Assembly: GCA_013400975.1 (NCBI GenBank)
Contig: WBMZ01004790.1
Span: 186,001 to 250,000 of the forward strand
DNA length: 64,000 nt
Source of the DNA: Atrichornis clamosus
Lineage: Eukaryota; Chordata; Aves; Passeriformes; Menuridae
Reading direction: 5' to 3'
Part shown: positions 28,418 to 38,800 of the stretch, piece by piece
Numbering within the stretch: position 1 is the first letter of the stretch
How the letters are laid out: the number at the start of each line of letters is the position of its first letter
Position numbers and translations under genes: made by a program
Notes under the pieces: model-generated
The model's database searches: none
What the model saw: the letters and a program-made list of their open reading frames with translations, nothing else
Told to the model about the DNA's origin: nothing

Positions 28418-28494
28418 GGGTTTGTTGTTTTGTTGTTTTGGGTTTTTTGTTCATTTGGTTTTTGGGTTTTGTTGTTTTGTTTTGTTTTGTTTTA
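28418..28494. repeat. (TTTTG)n-like microsatellite
   Basis: An imperfect tract of ttgttttg and gttttgttttg units on the + strand, ending ttttaaaaagg. It is simple sequence in the intron. Confidence 0.7.
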
Positions 28495-29572
28495 AAAAGG
28501 TACTTTGAGTTTAGTCCGAGGTTTCTACCAGACTAATCCCCACAAAGAGTTCAGGACTAAAACATAAGTGCCAGTAGAAGCAGTGCTGAAGTAATCAAAG
28601 CTAAAGCAGCTAAATCAGCAGCTTATGACACCCCTGCATTTCTAGCGTGGGTCTGCTCAGGCTCCCAGCAGCAATGCAGTAGGAGTCAGGTGGGAATGGA
28701 GTGTGCTGCTAACAGTTTAAAAAAGCTATCTTAAAGTCATACCTTGCTTAGTCCTGTTATGCCTAACTGCTTAAACAAGCACACCCAGAGTAACAGTGGC
28801 TTTCAGAGCCATGCTCGTGTCAGCTCACGTGCGCTTGTGCAGCAGCATTCTGAAAACACAGCTTCGTTTCCACATTTAAAGGAGAAAACCTTCTGGTTCC
28901 TGCCTGCGTTTCATAAAGAGCACTTTGATAGAGTCGTGGCTGGCTGTAAAGCAGTGGGAGTCTGGCTGCACTTAGATTACATCTTCATTCAGCTGAAAAA
29001 GAACATGGAAGGATGCAGGAGGGCTGCACAGGCCATCTTCAGGTGCTGCAGCGAGTGCAAGGGCCTTTGTAATCTGCTCCCTCGATCTTTATTGAGCAGT
29101 GCTTATGGTGAGGGCAGCATGATGTCGGTAACTGTAGCTGGTGAATTGTGGAGGCTCCGTGCAGTGTGCTGAGGTAGCTGCAGGGTGTTGAAAGGAGCAG
29201 TTGGATTTGCAGTACACGCAGAGTAACACGTTTGTGCTGTCTGCGTGTGCTCTCCTCAGGTGCCACTGGGGAACCTTTCAAAAGGCAGTAGGCTACATGT
29301 GGAGGGTTGGGGATTGTGGTATTTACTTTTTTCTGCTTTGTTTCTTCCTTGCTTTTGTTTCCTCGGGCATCTGTCAAGCTGCTGCTATCTGAGAGTGTTT
29401 TGGTGGCCTTAGGACCATCTCTTCTGCGCTGAGGCCTGGTATGAGCCTCTGCTGCTCACGTTGCCCAGAGAGGAGGCTGTGGCTGGCTCAGCCCACAGCA
29501 CACCTTGCCACAGGTCTTAGGTTTTTCAAAGAAGATGTAGACAAATAGTTTCTCTGTCATAAGCTAGCTCAG

Positions 29573-29630
29573 TTTGCAAACACAGGAACTTGTGTTTTCT
29601 TCTTTGCAAACAGTAACTTGTATTTTCTTC
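29573..29630. repeat. 29-30-bp near-tandem duplication upstream of exon C
   Basis: The block tttgcaaacacaggaacttg with its tail tgttttcttc is followed directly by tttgcaaacagtaacttg with its tail tattttcttc. The two copies differ by a 2-base indel and a few substitutions. It lies about 150 bases before the exon C acceptor. Confidence 0.75.
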
Positions 29631-29777
29631 TTTTTGCGTTTTTTGCAGTCATGAACCATTGCTTTTATCCCAACCAGTGATAAATAATGTTATGTAGCTG
29701 ATCAGTGTAAGTTGATACTAAGGTATTAGTAACATAACAAGTGGAAGAACTCAATGTATGGCTGGTTTTCTTTTTAG

Positions 29778-29874
29778 ATGATACATCAGCAGCCTAACCC
29801 GGGTATACATTATGAGTATATCATTCCAGGAGACAATGTCATTAGTCCTCAGTTGCTTGCTCACAGGAGGCCAG
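29778..29874 (+). CDS. THSD4: THSD4 exon C: end of spacer
   Basis: The acceptor tttttag ends at 29777 and the donor gtaaaa starts at 29875. The exon enters in phase 0 with 32 codons and exits in phase 1. The protein (residues 128-159) begins MIHQQPNPG and continues with HYEYIIPG, ending HRRP. In this family the spacer ends here, giving way to the linker before the TSP1 array. The donor is weak (gtaaaa rather than gtaagt), and reading through it would reach a stop at 29958-29960. The initial Met is internal to the protein, not a start. Confidence 0.93.
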
Positions 29875-30763
29875 GTAAAATACCACCATTTCCTTTTATT
29901 AAACACATTTTGTTACCCAATAAGCTAATGGAGAAATTCATACCATTAAATTCAGTGTAAATTCAGCCGTCATTGATGTGGGAGAGGCCCAGAATTTCAC
30001 CCTAGGTGTTGACTGACAGCTCAGCAAAGATTTGGTAACTTCAGTGAATTAATACTGGCAGAGTTTATTTATGCTTTAGCTGGGAAGGTTACTGCTTTGA
30101 GTAGGAGTGTTGTAACCATGTCTCAGAAACAAAATAGAACATGATTTTTCTTTTCAGATTCTTTTTCTTTTTGAGATAATTTAAAACAACCCTCCGCAGT
30201 TTTCCTTTCCTCTCGAGCTGGAGAGGATCAAGCAGAACAGTGTTTTCTTCCCAAGCAAGAATCTGGGCAGCTTGTACTCCTGACTGAGCTGTGGATATGT
30301 GCTGCGTGTATTCTTATGAAGTTCTGAAGGACAGTAGAAAATTTGCAAGTGAATTTGGTCCTCGTTTTAATGTTCGTGACTTGCTTTGACAAATTTCTGA
30401 GTGTCTTTGGCATGCTCGTAATGAGGAGCAGCTGTGCTGTGACATGGGGAGGCACAGAATGTGGAGCATGGAACAAAACAAAAAAGCTTTGGGAAATTCT
30501 GACACTGGGTGCATTAGCTCTACATTGTGTTTGGAGATCCTTCAGTTTTTAGTTTTTAATGTATTTGCTCGCTAAGACTTGGTCATCTTAATTTAAAACA
30601 ATACAGTCTTTGCTGGTCACTATTAGGCAGTCCCTACATAGCAGGTTAAAGCTGCTTCCAAGTTTATTGATGGTCCAGTTCTAATTATTAGTGGATCATA
30701 ACACAGACTGGTATTTTCACGTGAGGCTCATTATTTTGCTTTTCTATTATTGTCCCTCATCAG
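29875..30763 (+). other. THSD4: Intron C-D of THSD4, 889 bp
   Basis: It starts gtaaaa and ends ccctcatcag. Apart from splice signals I see no repeat, RNA or coding signal in it. Confidence 0.85.
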
Positions 30764-31006
30764 CGGAGCCACTGAATGGTCAGTTAGGAATGCCAGAAAG
30801 TACAAGTCATGAGGATGAGGATTTGCATAGAGAGACAGACATCCTCACTGGCCAGTCAGCTGGAACTTTTCCAGTTATTCAGCCAGGAAGTTTTCCTTCT
30901 CATCAGCCGGAAAACCAGGTGCCTGCTATGCAACCACCAAGACAAAACCGAGAACACAACTGGAAACAGGTTGGAAAAACAGAGTGCACTACTACATGTG
31001 GGAAAG
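30764..31006 (+). CDS. THSD4: THSD4 exon D: variable linker and start of first TSP1 repeat in the window
   Basis: The acceptor ccctcatcag ends at 30763 and the donor gtaagt starts at 31007. The exon enters and exits in phase 1 (243 bases). Residues 160 to about 224 form a low-complexity linker rich in Glu, Asp, Gln, Pro and Ser (for example HEDEDLHRE and QPPRQNREHN). It is probably disordered and is the least conserved part of the gene. Residues 225-240 open a TSP1 repeat with NWKQVGKTEC and TTTCGK. The TTCG motif fits the POFUT2 O-fucosylation consensus C-x-x-(S/T)-C-x-x-G when joined to the Gly at the exon E border. Confidence 0.92.
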
Positions 31007-33395
31007 GTAAGTGCTTTGTACACTGTGCATGGAAAATAGATGGCACACGGGAGGGTGCCAGTGTGGGGGAGGAGAAGCACAGAGGCAGAAGCAGTGTGAC
31101 CCTTCAGCAGCTCTTCTGTGCACAAAACAATGTTAGTTAGACCTGGTGTTTTCTGTTATCTTGCAAGCAAAAGTCATGTCAGTACTATTACCTGTGCTTA
31201 TATTTAAGTCAGTAGAAACAACAAAATTAAAATACAAAATGAAAAGCATGTAAATTATAAGGGAAGATACAACATTTACTTCTGAAAGGAGATATTTAAG
31301 GATATATGGCAAACTGCTCTGTCCCATACCCTTGATACACAACTGTTTTCCTCAACATTCTTTGGCATTCTTTATAATTCCATTTTTGACTCTCCAGCTT
31401 TGTCAGATACACTCTCAGTGCTTTTTCTGTCTTTGTCAACAGTTTCTGATGTTTATGGGAAGGTTTCACAGGGATTTCATCAGCCATATCTTTGTCTCAT
31501 TGGATGTTGCTGGAACAGCACTGCTGTGTGACTTCAGAGATCTGAGGTTTTGATAGGGAAGACGTGGGAAGGAAAAGGGATGGAAAGGCCTGGTAGTCAG
31601 TGAGCTTTTGGGAAGTGGTACATGCATTGCTTGCAGGTGCTGCAAAGATTAATCTTTGCTGTCAGACATTGGCAGTGACCACAGATTCAATAATCTGTAG
31701 CGCAAGCAATTATTTGGAAGAATAAGCTTTTGTGATAGTAAAAGTGAAATGTTTTGTGCTATGCATAGCCACCCACCACCATACCCAAAAACTGCAGAAG
31801 TTTAAAACATAGATATACCAGTGTGGGAGCTCAGCTGACTGTCACCAGTTCATATACATGTAGAACATTTGCTTCCTAATTAGTTTGAGAGCACACTTTT
31901 AAAATTTGGTCCTAGGCCAGATGAGTGTCCATGCTATAGCTACAGAAAGAGCTAAAAAAATCCAGCAATATTGAAACCAATCAAAATTGCTTCTCAGTTA
32001 AAAAAGAGATAGAACTTTTTTTCCTTTGAGAAATTGCTGCAGAAGTACTAGAGTTAAAATACAGCCTGTAAAATTCAGAAGACTTCTTGAAGTCAGCGCT
32101 TTTGTGAAGAAAAAGAGGGAATCTAAACCAAAATTATTTTGATTGGCATTTATGCACACTGTGTGCTTTTAATACAAGTCATATAAGCAGAATCCATAAT
32201 TGTGTCAGGTTTTTGGTCAGCAGCAGTCAGTGAGTGTCACCTACTGAGTGCCTGAATTCTCATATTCATGGTGAGTTTTAGTATCCAGATCAGGTAATTT
32301 ATGATGCAGTTGCAGGAACACATCAGGGTAAATGTATTCTTCCTTTCCATCATAGAAGTTTTGGTTGTGTATCCTATGGCCCTTACAGACATTTGCACAT
32401 AGTTCTTGTCCTTTCTGCAGAGATCTGGTCACTCTTGGCAGTGGTATTAATGAAATATGAGTCAAAATGATGATAGCAAAACTGTAGGACTTGGTAAAGC
32501 AAAGATAAAAGGATATCTTTCAGCCTCCTATACAGCTTAAATTTACTCCATGAAATTTAACAACAGAACTGCCAAAAATAAGTGTCTTTTCCTGTAATAT
32601 GAAGAATGTGTGCATGTTGTGATTAAGTTAAATCCAAAAGAAACTGCATCTTGAGAGCAGGATCCTGACACCATTGAGACTGTATGAGCATTTCTTGTGA
32701 TCTTGGTGTGAGAGGCCAGTGAATCTCTTAAGCCGCTAAGGCGTTTCAAGACAAACAGGTTGGCAAAGAAAGGAGTGGAAAAATCAGGAAAAAACCCCTT
32801 TATATTTAAAGCTTTGTTTTCATTTTGCACCATTCAGTATAGGACACTTTCTTCTTTTTTCTCCATGTTTTCCAATTTCTTCACTTTATTTCATCATGCA
32901 GAAAAATAGGTGGTATATGGTCTTTAATTATTTTTTTAATGATCCACCAAAGCTAAATTACCTTAGAAAATTCTAAGTTGCAAGAAGAAAGAAAGAAAAT
33001 TTATTTTTGTGCTACCTAAGGTAAAAGGGAGGATAAAATAACAGTTTTGAATGAAAACTTGTGAGATTTCAAAAGCACTTTAGTAAAACTTTGGCTTATT
33101 AAAAAAGACTATTATCTGTTTTTTACAAAGTGAAAATGCTTCCCATGAGAACTGCCACCAACTCTTGTCTGGGATTTTCATTTAAGATAACGGAGCAAAT
33201 AGATCTGCTAGAATTTGGACTGTGTAGAAACTGCTACCTTGTCCTGTCAACTCTTACATTTGGAAATTTTGGATAAAATCTTTGTCTGTATTTCCTGTTG
33301 CCAAACTACACTTTTCCTTTCTGTAGTGTTGGATGCTACTGTTATTGCTGCAGAGTCTTTTGCAATTCTTTACCTACTTTCCTGTTTAATTTCAG
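31007..33395 (+). other. THSD4: Intron D-E of THSD4, 2.4 kb
   Basis: It starts gtaagt and ends gtttaatttcag. It is AT-rich, with a short purine run (gaagaaagaaagaaaat) near 32.98 kb. I see no interspersed repeat that I can name and no credible coding frame. Confidence 0.85.
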
Positions 33396-33525
33396 GATCA
33401 CAGTACCCAATTTTCCACTGTGTCAACAGAATCACTCATGAGGAGGTACCCGAGGGTTACTGTGACAGCAGTACCAAACCCATTCCAGAAGAGGAGGCCT
33501 GCAATCTCTTCCCATGCCCAGCTTT
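33396..33525 (+). CDS. THSD4: THSD4 exon E: body of first TSP1 repeat in the window
   Basis: The acceptor ttcag ends at 33395 and the donor gtaaga starts at 33526. The exon enters in phase 1 and exits in phase 2 (130 bases). Residues 241-283 run SQYPIFHCVN to CNLFPCPA and supply the last Cys residues of the TSP1 repeat begun in exon D. The final TT joins the first C of exon F as Phe, giving the FWDIGEW join expected for THSD4. This repeat is interrupted after its CGKG motif, unlike the later repeats, which are split just before their first Cys. Confidence 0.94.
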
Positions 33526-35152
33526 GTAAGATACTACAGTTTAAATCAAGTGAAATAAGTCAGTGTCATTGAGAATTTGGCACTAGTTTGAACTTCTAAG
33601 TACTGTGCACTTGTGTCATGAATTGGAGTGGATTTTTTTGAACTTAGTTGTTGGTGGCCTTCTTCCCCTTCCCAGTAGCACTCAGAGTAGACAAAAGGGG
33701 AGCTGGCAGCAAGTAAGTGCAGGAGTTTCTCAAAGTCTGTGTGCTTCTTCAGGCAGGCACACTCTGCATGGTTTCTGTGGGTACATTATTTTCAAGTGAG
33801 AGCCTTCTGCATATGGCTGTCTAGAAAAGGGGCTCTGTGGGTTATATCACTCCAGTGTGGTATAGTGGCCATATTTTCATTATGTAAAGATGAGACAGGC
33901 TCACAACAGCCCCCTTGTACACATCATCTCTCTTTCCTGGAGTTGAGTAGTTCTTCAGCTCCAAGGCTGGATGCTGAAATGGTGGTCCTTGTTTCCAGCA
34001 CACTGATGTAACCAGCTCAGTGTGATTTCTTTCTGAAATGATACTTGCTATTTGGAGACTGTGAATTGCAATTGGCTAACCTGCTTTAAAAACTCAAAAA
34101 ATGAAAAATAAAAATATAAAAAACAACCAAAAGGACAGTTCATCCAGAGTGTATTCCACAAAGAGAAAAGGGTTAAACCCAATTGCCATTATCTCAACTT
34201 TGTTTTAGGTCAATATTCCATGTCTCTTGTGGTTATACTCTTCAGTTCTCTTCTGAGCAGCAAGTGGCCACTGTTTATCCCACAGAAGTTTCTAATGCTG
34301 TAAGTGCTCTGACAGGGCTGAGGTGTCAGATGAGCACTTTCCTAGTGCGTATTAGATACTCAGGACCTTCTGAAGCCATTTACCTGGAGATGTCTTCTCT
34401 TACCAAAAGCATTTTCCTCACTTTTTTCACTCATACAACTCATATTAATTCAGGATAATATCAAGAGTATAAACAAAGAAATGTAAATATTTAAATACAG
34501 AGATTTTGCTTGCTCTCCACAGGAGTTCTGAAATAAAATGTGTGAACAGTTCAGATACTTCCCTTATGTGTGTCTGTCTTCATGCTTGTAAAGAAAAAAT
34601 TGAAAGTAACATATTTAAACAAAGGTGGCTAAATAAATACAGTGAAACCTTGGAATGAGAATAATATATCTAGAGATCGTTTCATATCTTAAATTAAATG
34701 TATTTGTTCATTGCTTCTCACTTACTGTTTCAGTTTTACTGATGAATTGATGCATTTTTGTGTTATTGCCCTTTATTAGAGCCTTTGCTGCAGAAAACAT
34801 TTATGCAGTACATCTTAAACTCTTGGGAAGTGTAATTAGGGCAACAATATATAGTATAGGTTGATTCTTTTCAAAAACAAGCAGCTGTTAGAGGCTTAAG
34901 TAACATTTGGAATACGTCTTGAGACCGTGAACTGTGCAATGCATGTCCATCCCATCTCAAGCCCTGCAGGTAGAGTGTTACCCAGGTATGGAATGTTGTC
35001 TCCTAAGGGCCTGTGGCACATGCAGAGGCTGAAGTAGTGCTGTTGTATAGGATTTGTACCAGCATCAGGATCACGTCATTCAAGTTCTGTTAAGATCAGT
35101 GTTAGAGAATCCTGTGTGGAACAAAGATGTCCTTTTCTTTTCCCCACTTCAG
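33526..35152 (+). other. THSD4: Intron E-F of THSD4, 1.6 kb
   Basis: It starts gtaaga and ends ttccccacttcag. It holds an A-rich stretch near 34.1 kb (repeated aaaaat and aaaac blocks) and otherwise nothing I can name. Confidence 0.85.
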
Positions 35153-35357
35153 CTGGGATATCGGGGAGTGGTCCGAGTGCAGCAAAACCTGTGGCCTCGG
35201 GATGCAGCACCGGCAGATCCTGTGCCGGCAGATCTACGCCAACCGCACGCTGACGGTGCAGCAGTACCGCTGCCAGCACCTGGAGAAACCCGACACAACC
35301 AGCACCTGCCAGCTGAAGATCTGCAGCGAGTGGCAGATCAGGACAGAGTGGACCTCA
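35153..35357 (+). CDS. THSD4: THSD4 exon F: second TSP1 repeat plus entry to the third
   Basis: The acceptor cacttcag ends at 35152 and the donor gtaagt starts at 35358. One base completes Phe, followed by 68 codons, exiting in phase 0. Residues 284-343 form a complete TSP1 repeat with six Cys (WDIGEWSECSKTCG ... CQLKIC). CSKTCGLG fits the O-fucose consensus and W-S-E-C fits a C-mannosylation motif. An N-glycan sequon, Asn-Arg-Thr, is at residue 314 (bases 35241-35249). WQIRTEWTS begins the next repeat. Third codon positions are almost all G or C, in strong contrast to neighbouring exons E and I. Confidence 0.95.
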
Positions 35358-35655
35358 GTAAGTGTGATGCTTTCATTTGGGGCTTAAAACCTCAGAAAAA
35401 AATAAGACTTTTCTTCCAGGTGTCACTGATCAAACGTGAATTTTGGTTTTGTTTAAAACAAGGAAGTAGAATGTTAAAAGCCTTGGAAATAAGCACATCT
35501 TAGTTCAATAAACCCCTACTTGACTATGACCATTAAAGTTTCCTAACCGGAAAGATGCCTTTTAGCAAGAATAAATGAGCTGTATGTTCCCAGCTCCCTG
35601 ATAAACCACTGCAGTCCTTTCATGGAGTCCTGATGCAACGTCCCTTTTGTTACAG
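35358..35655 (+). other. THSD4: Intron F-G of THSD4, 298 bp
   Basis: The shortest intron in the window, from gtaagt to ttgttacag. No other signal is seen. Confidence 0.85.
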
Positions 35656-35829
35656 TGTTCAGTGCCTTGTGGAGTGGGGCAGAGGACTCGAGATGTGAAA
35701 TGTGTCAGCAACCTTGGAGACGTTGTTGATGATGAGGAATGTAACATGAAGCTGCGGCCAAATGATATTGAGAACTGTGACATGGGCCCCTGTGCAAAGA
35801 GCTGGTTCCTTACGGAATGGAGTGACAGG
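35656..35829 (+). CDS. THSD4: THSD4 exon G: third TSP1 repeat body
   Basis: The acceptor ttacag ends at 35655 and the donor gtaagg starts at 35830. It has exactly 58 codons, phase 0 at both ends. It opens with the first Cys of the repeat (CSVPCGVG, where Pro replaces the O-fucosylated Ser/Thr) and continues RTRDVKCVSN to CDMGPCAKS. WFLTEWSDR then starts the fourth repeat. Because the exon is symmetric, skipping it would keep the frame and remove one TSP1-equivalent unit. Confidence 0.95.
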
Positions 35830-38800
35830 GTAAGGCTTCTCAGTATCTTTATCCTGCCCAACCTTCTAAAACAAAAGCATCAGAGCTGAAAATATGCGTC
35901 TGTACAGCCACAAAAGGAGTAATCTTATTTTCCATGTTTATCCTTAATCTGTTAAACAGGCAAAAGCAAACAAAAAAATGATGATCCCAAGGGCTTCTTG
36001 AGTTTGTGTTTAAATACAAGAATGCATAAAGGACAGGCACGTGGGTGCATGGCCAAACGTCCAGATTTAGAATTGGCTCTGAGTCTGAACTTCCCAAAAT
36101 ATTGAGTGTGCTGAGATTTATTATTCTTCCTTGCTTAGCACTGAGTCTCAAGATTCAGACTTTTAAAAATTTCCCCACTGTTTTTTTTAAGGGATATAGA
36201 TTTGAGGTCTGATGTCTGGGTTTAAGTTCAAACCACAATTGTCTCATAGGTGTGAAAAGAGGGGAACAACTTCATAAACTCAGGCTAGTTTGCCTTGGGC
36301 TCTTGTATTTTCTGAGCATGGATGTTGGGGTTTATTTTATTCCACTGAGTCAGATTCTCTGCATGAAAGCAATAAAGCCAGTGGTGAGTTAACTTATTTT
36401 GTGATCGGACTCAGAGTTGTTGTTCTTCCATGCTGATATTTACATGCTTTCATTAAGAGACTTACAAACATGGGCTAAGAAAAACCTGGTATTTTGGTCC
36501 CTCTTGTGGATGCTTCCATATCAATTTCATTTGTAGACAAATTGAGCCTTCAGTCTGTAAAATCCTGGTTGCATCTCCCTTTTTTTGACAGACAAATAAT
36601 TTATCACTGATAAGATTACATTCATAACTTCATGTTTTCATTACTTAGATCACTTTGTGTTAGTACCTCTGAAAGCTAGGAATGTCAGGCTTATAAGCTG
36701 TGAATTACTTTGGACACTCAGAATATTTTCCACATGGTTTAGATGCAGAATTGGAGCAGGAACTTCACAAGCAGTACAGGTCCTGCTATGTCACAAAACT
36801 TTAAAAAGGCAGATCAGACTCTTGCTACAAGGTCTGCAAAATGTTCAGCCTCCAGACAACTCAAGTAGATTTTATAAAGGAAACAAAAATATAGACTAAT
36901 AAATCTGTGTTGTTGTCACTTTTTTCCCAGCATATGCTCTTACATACTGTGGACAGAAAAATTCCAGAAATAGAGGTATTAGAGCAAAAGGCAAAGATTT
37001 TGCTGTAGGAAAATGGCAGTACTTTTTTTCTTTTTTTTTTTTTAATAGCTTATAGATTTGTTCTTTGTACAGTGCTGTTAAAGTGATATTCTACAAGAGA
37101 GAAAAATGCATTCTGCTCTTGTAAGACACCTTTCTTGAAGAAGCTGGCCCAGTTGCTATCACCCACTGCAGTTCCACCGCATAAAGCACAGATATTCCAA
37201 TGAAGACTCTAGCACCATTCTCTTCATTATTCTACACTGGTATTTTGTCCTTTGCAGAATTAAAAGCAGCTTTTGAGCTGAAGGTTATAACTGTAGAATG
37301 TTATTATGCTTATTTATACGTGTTAAATGAGACGTAGAAGTGAAGTAGGTAATGTGGAAAATGTTGGAGTTTTTTCTTACCACAAACTTTTTAGGGCCGG
37401 AGAGTAAAGAATGGATTTTGTTACCTTCTCAGTTTATATAAGTGTACAGATTAATTTCTTCCAAATGCTTGCTACTGTAGTTGGCATCATTCACCATCAC
37501 TTCTGCCAGGAGTGGGTTTGGAGTTTAATTCACAAAGAGGATGTAAGAAACAGCTTATTTCAGGAAAAAAGTAGATTTGAGCTGGAATACGCAGGTTCTT
37601 CTAAGATTCACACATACCTCATAACTGGGATGTTCAGAGATGCTCGGTGGCAGTGATTCCAGTGGAAGGCAGTGAAACACAGGAGTAGTGAATATGCAAA
37701 GTCAGGCCTTTGGCCATTAGCTTTCTTATTGTGCCTTGGAAGGGCTGGGTTTTAGGATCCGAAGTCTCTTTCTTTCTCTATAGAGGAATGCATTCCTATT
37801 GAAAGACGAGAGAAGAATTCTGTCATGGAACAGAAAAGGGCATTCCCAGGTGTATGGACTTTGCATGTGTAATTTCCCCAAACAATTATTTTAAAAGTAC
37901 TTTAAGCCAAGCCACACTTCAGCAATAAACATAGATCAGCGATGGGCAGCCACAAATGGTTCAGATAAGCAGCCAAAAGTTCAAATGCTTTAAAAAAGCT
38001 TGTTCAAACCTCTTGAGTCTGCAAAACTGTGGTGGAAATCTCACAAGAACAGACCTTCTTTGTGAGATTTATTACATGCCTACTTCAAGTCCCAGCTGGA
38101 AATACCACAGAACAGTCTTTCCCATTGTGTTTTGACATTTCAGCCGTGCCTAGAAATAAGAGGTAAAAGAACTTATCGTAACTTTTGGAACTTTGAAATG
38201 GTTGAGTTCAAACTTAGTTACAGCTGTAAGAGAAGGCCTTTTCTGAACCCACTTTGCAAACACTTAATGTGTCCTGTTGCACATGCAGCAAGTAGAGATT
38301 TCCAGAAGCCTGTCAGGGATTGGTTAGGCACGTACTTCCTCTTTCAGCAAGGGATAGATCAAACTTCCATGTCCAGATTGATGTGATGCATGGGGCATTA
38401 CAGTGCAGCCTTGGTTAACTACCGAGACATCGAGAGAAAAACACAGCAACATAAAAATTACAGTTGTCTGTGCTGCCTACAGATGTTAAATTTCAGGATT
38501 GATAACTGTGGTACATATTTGTGCAGAATTTGACAAGGGTATTAACACTGTTCTAAGAAAAAAACATGGTCTAATTTAGGAGTGGTGAAAAGATTTTGGG
38601 TTTTCTTATTTTACTGAAACCTTGCAAAGTTTTAATTGAAGCAAAAATCGTGCTAGTTACCTATATTTTCATTAATAGTTTCTGTGGTTCTGAATTGGAA
38701 GGTTATGTCATTACATTTCCCTAAGTGTAACTTTGGCAATATAACATACGTGCACTTAAAAATCTGCAGAGCACATACAAATCTGTGTGTAGGAGTTGTG

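Larger units (their letters stand above)
25983..29777 (+). other. THSD4: Intron B-C of THSD4, 3.8 kb
   Basis: It begins gtgagt and ends in a T-rich run with tttttag. It contains a short CR1 LINE end near 26.9 kb, a T/G microsatellite near 28.45 kb and a 29-30-bp near-tandem duplication about 150 bases before exon C. A 142-codon open frame at 28744-29172 shows no recognisable domain and I do not consider it a gene. Confidence 0.85.

Noticed and set aside
28744..29172. 142-codon + strand open frame in the intron before exon C
   Set aside because: No recognisable domain, no splice pairing with THSD4, and length compatible with chance in a long window.
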